Below are positions 14,272-15,850 of a stretch of DNA of 15,850 bases, piece after piece. Each line of letters starts with the position of its first letter. Positions within the stretch are counted from its first letter, which is position 1. The translations under genes and the position numbers were made by a program. The notes under the pieces are model-generated. The model ran no database searches. It was given only the letters and a program-made list of their open reading frames with translations, and was not told the DNA's origin. Source of the DNA: Deltaproteobacteria bacterium (GTDB lineage: Bacteria; Desulfobacterota; Desulfuromonadia; Geobacterales; Geobacteraceae); assembly GCA_021810985.1 (NCBI GenBank), contig JAJZQA010000015.1:1-15850 (forward strand), given 5' to 3'.

Positions 14272-15143
14272 GTAACCTGCTGAAATTCGGTATCCCCAAG
14301 GGTAGTCTTGAAACAGCGACAGTCGACCTGTTCCGTAAGGCTGGCTGGAACATTTCACTTTCTTCACGCAGCTATTTTCCTTCCATCGATGATGATGAAA
14401 TGAAATGTAATCTTATTCGTACCCAGGAAATGAGCATGTACGTCGAAAAGGGCACGATTGACGTAGGCATCGCCGGCAGGGACTGGGTCATGGAAAATGA
14501 TTCTGATGTGGTCACCGTCTGTGACCTGATCTATTCAAAGGTCTCGCGCCGTCCCGCGCAATGGGTTCTGGTTGTCAACCAGGACTCACCGGTCAAGTGT
14601 GCGGAGGATTTGAAGGGTAAAACTATTTCCACGGAACTGGTCGGTTTTACCAAGCGCTATTTCGCGGAACGCAACGTTCCCGTCAGTGTGGAATTTTCCT
14701 GGGGCGCCACAGAGGCAAAGGTTGTGGAAGGGTTGTGTGATGCCATTGTCGAAGTCACTGAGACCGGTTCCACCATTCGCGCCAATGGTTTGAGGATTGT
14801 CGAGACACTCATGACCTCGAATCCGATTATCATTGCCAACAAGCAGGCTTGGGAAACTCCTTGGAAGCGTGAAAAAATCGAACAGATTGCCACGCTCCTG
14901 CAATCGGCGCTCAAAGCGGAAAATATGGTCGGCCTCAAATTGAATGCACCGAAAGAGAAGCTGGATGAAATCATAAAGACCCTTCCCAGCCTCAACTTCC
15001 CTACCGTCTCCAATCTCTACAATACGGAATGGGTTTCCATTGAAAGTATCCTCCATGAAAAACAGGTCCGGGAAATCATCCCCGTGCTGCTGAAGGCGGG
15101 AGCTGAGGGAATTATCGAGTATCCGCTTAATAAGATCATTTAA
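14268..15143 (+). CDS. hisG: ATP phosphoribosyltransferase, long form (HisG)
   Basis: The product has 291 residues from the ATG at 14268. It condenses ATP and PRPP to phosphoribosyl-ATP, the first and feedback-controlled step of histidine synthesis. LKFGIPKGSLETAT (5-18) and GTIDVGIAGRDWV (62-74) form the catalytic domains, and EVTETGSTIRANGL (162-175) is the PRPP-binding signature. Residues about 215-291 make the C-terminal ACT-like regulatory domain (HisG_C), so this is the long, histidine-inhibited form that needs no HisZ partner. A longer in-frame start at 14217 lies inside hisI and adds 17 residues unlike the family, so I reject it. GAGG lies about 10 bases before the chosen ATG, which overlaps the hisI stop. 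A strong terminator follows 35 bases after the stop. Confidence 0.97.
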   Translation: MSNLLKFGIPKGSLETATVDLFRKAGWNISLSSRSYFPSIDDDEMKCNLIRTQEMSMYVEKGTIDVGIAGRDWVMENDSDVVTVCDLIYSKVSRRPAQWVLVVNQDSPVKCAEDLKGKTISTELVGFTKRYFAERNVPVSVEFSWGATEAKVVEGLCDAIVEVTETGSTIRANGLRIVETLMTSNPIIIANKQAWETPWKREKIEQIATLLQSALKAENMVGLKLNAPKEKLDEIIKTLPSLNFPTVSNLYNTEWVSIESILHEKQVREIIPVLLKAGAEGIIEYPLNKII

Positions 15144-15178
15144 GCTGACAGGACAAACTGTGTCCACTGTTACGCCCG

Positions 15179-15213
15179 CAGGGATAGCCGGAAATGCTAT
15201 CCCTGTTTTTTTT
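15179..15213 (+). terminator. Intrinsic terminator after hisG
   Basis: CAGGGATAGC (15179-15188) pairs perfectly with GCTATCCCTG (15196-15205) around a 7-base loop, and eight T follow. This is a textbook rho-independent terminator ending the hisI-hisG transcript and separating it from bioB. Confidence 0.95.
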
Positions 15214-15220
15214 GCCTCAG

Positions 15221-15250
15221 TGTCAACCTCTATGCCTTGCGAGGTTGACA
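15221..15250 (+). promoter_or_regulatory. BirA-like biotin operator upstream of bioB
   Basis: TGTCAACCTC (15221-15230) and GAGGTTGACA (15241-15250) form a perfect 10-base inverted repeat separated by 10 bases. Written as TGTCAACC-N14-GGTTGACA it closely resembles the widely conserved bacterial BirA site (TTGTAAACC-spacer-GGTTTACAA in E. coli). The right arm contains a perfect TTGACA -35 hexamer (15245-15250), so a bound biotinyl-AMP-BirA dimer would block polymerase. A possible but poor extended -10 (TGGTACCTG, 15266-15274) would place transcription start very close to the ribosome site, so the exact promoter is unresolved. The position directly before bioB supports the call. Confidence 0.7.
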
Positions 15251-15291
15251 AGAATGGTTTTCCTGTGGTACCTGAGATTCAGGAGGAAAAC

Positions 15292-15850
15292 ATGAAGAGA
15301 CGAATAGATAGCCTTGCCGAACGCATTATTGCCGGCGGGCTGCTTACGCAGGACGAGGCACTGGAACTTGCCCGGACAGCGGCAAATGATCTACCCGACC
15401 TGTTCGCGGCGGCAAACAGAGTCAAAATACACTTTGCCGGAAACCAAGTTCATCTCTGCTCGATCATCAATGCCAAGTCCGGACGCTGCGGAGAAAATTG
15501 TGCTTTTTGCGCCCAGTCGGCCCATCACGTTACCGAGGCTCCGGTTTTTCCGCTCGTGGCTGAAGATGCCATTACTTCGGCTGCCCGCGATGCTGCGCAC
15601 AAAGGGCCGGGCTGCTTCGGCATCGTCACCAGCGGAACCAGTCTCGGACCCGGCGAGGAGCTGGAGACAATCTGCGCCGCTCTCCGACGGATCACGGGAG
15701 AAGGCAGCATCGACCCCTCCTGTACCCTCGGCATTATCGACCAGGAGACAGCGGAGCGTCTCAAGGAGGCAGGTGCGGTAACCTATCATCATAATCTGGA
15801 AACATCACGCTCATTTTTCCCGTCCATTTGCACCACCCATGAGTACGAAG
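15292..15850 (+). CDS. bioB: Biotin synthase BioB, 3' end missing
   Basis: I translated 186 residues from the ATG at 15292, preceded by a perfect AGGAGG (15281-15286); the frame is open at the right edge, with roughly 130-150 residues missing. BioB is a radical-SAM enzyme that inserts sulfur into dethiobiotin. The radical-SAM cluster motif is CGENCAFC (Cys66, Cys70, Cys73), in the biotin-synthase context SIINAKSGRCGENCAFCAQS; YHHNLETS (165-172) is also characteristic. The auxiliary-cluster ligands of E. coli BioB (Cys97, Cys128) appear by eye alignment to be Gly110 and Ser143 here, while other cysteines occur at 108, 144 and 180. This suggests the alternative BioB type described from anaerobes. 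It sits behind a BirA-like operator; no other bio genes are in view. Confidence 0.95.
   Translation, partial: MKRRIDSLAERIIAGGLLTQDEALELARTAANDLPDLFAAANRVKIHFAGNQVHLCSIINAKSGRCGENCAFCAQSAHHVTEAPVFPLVAEDAITSAARDAAHKGPGCFGIVTSGTSLGPGEELETICAALRRITGEGSIDPSCTLGIIDQETAERLKEAGAVTYHHNLETSRSFFPSICTTHEYE

Noticed and set aside
14586..15251. Minus-strand open frame of 221 codons opposite hisG
   Set aside because: It spans hisG, the terminator and the bioB operator, which makes no sense as a gene; HisG on the plus strand is unambiguous.
1..15850. CRISPR arrays, insertion sequences, prophage genes or defence systems
   Set aside because: No repeat-spacer pattern, transposase, integrase or phage-like protein is visible; all genes are conserved housekeeping or biosynthetic genes.

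Overview
The window is a bacterial chromosome segment of ordinary, well-packed housekeeping genes with no sign of mobile DNA. Gene order (rimP-nusA-ylxR/L7Ae-infB-rbfA-nrnA-truB-rpsO, then pnp-M16 peptidase-dut) and the style of the proteins (IF-2 with a long Pro/Ala/Glu linker, NusA without E. coli-type C-terminal repeats, long-form HisG next to a stand-alone HisI) suggest an anaerobic member of the Desulfuromonadales/Geobacter side of the former Deltaproteobacteria. This assignment is an inference from gene order and remembered homologues, not from a search.

Layout. From 13487 leftwards to position 1, everything is on the minus strand: a transcription/translation operon (rimP, nusA, ylxR-L7Ae fusion, infB, rbfA, nrnA, truB, rpsO) closed by two tandem hairpin/T-tract terminators at 5787-5867. 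A second block follows (pnp, M16 zinc peptidase, dut), then after a 132-base gap an M29 aminopeptidase and a YrdC/Sua5-family gene cut by the left edge. From 13893 rightwards everything is on the plus strand: hisI-hisG with a sigma70-type promoter and a strong terminator, then bioB (cut by the right edge) behind a perfect dyad that looks like a BirA operator. The 406-base divergent spacer 13488-13893 carries regulatory elements and no gene.

How the genes work together. The left operon covers ribosome maturation (RimP, RbfA), transcription elongation/termination (NusA), initiation (IF-2), RNA turnover and modification (NrnA, TruB, PNPase) and ribosomal protein S15. HisI and HisG catalyse the third and first steps of histidine synthesis. 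BioB catalyses the last step of biotin synthesis.

I found no unknown multi-gene system. The most interesting signals are regulatory RNA and DNA: (1) a terminator/anti-terminator pair between a likely promoter and rimP, which could make the NusA operon sensitive to termination efficiency; (2) a long, nearly continuous hairpin directly upstream of the pnp ribosome-binding site, reminiscent of the RNase III-processed pnp leader of E. coli; (3) a BirA-like operator before bioB; and (4) a BioB that appears to lack at least two of the canonical auxiliary-cluster cysteines.
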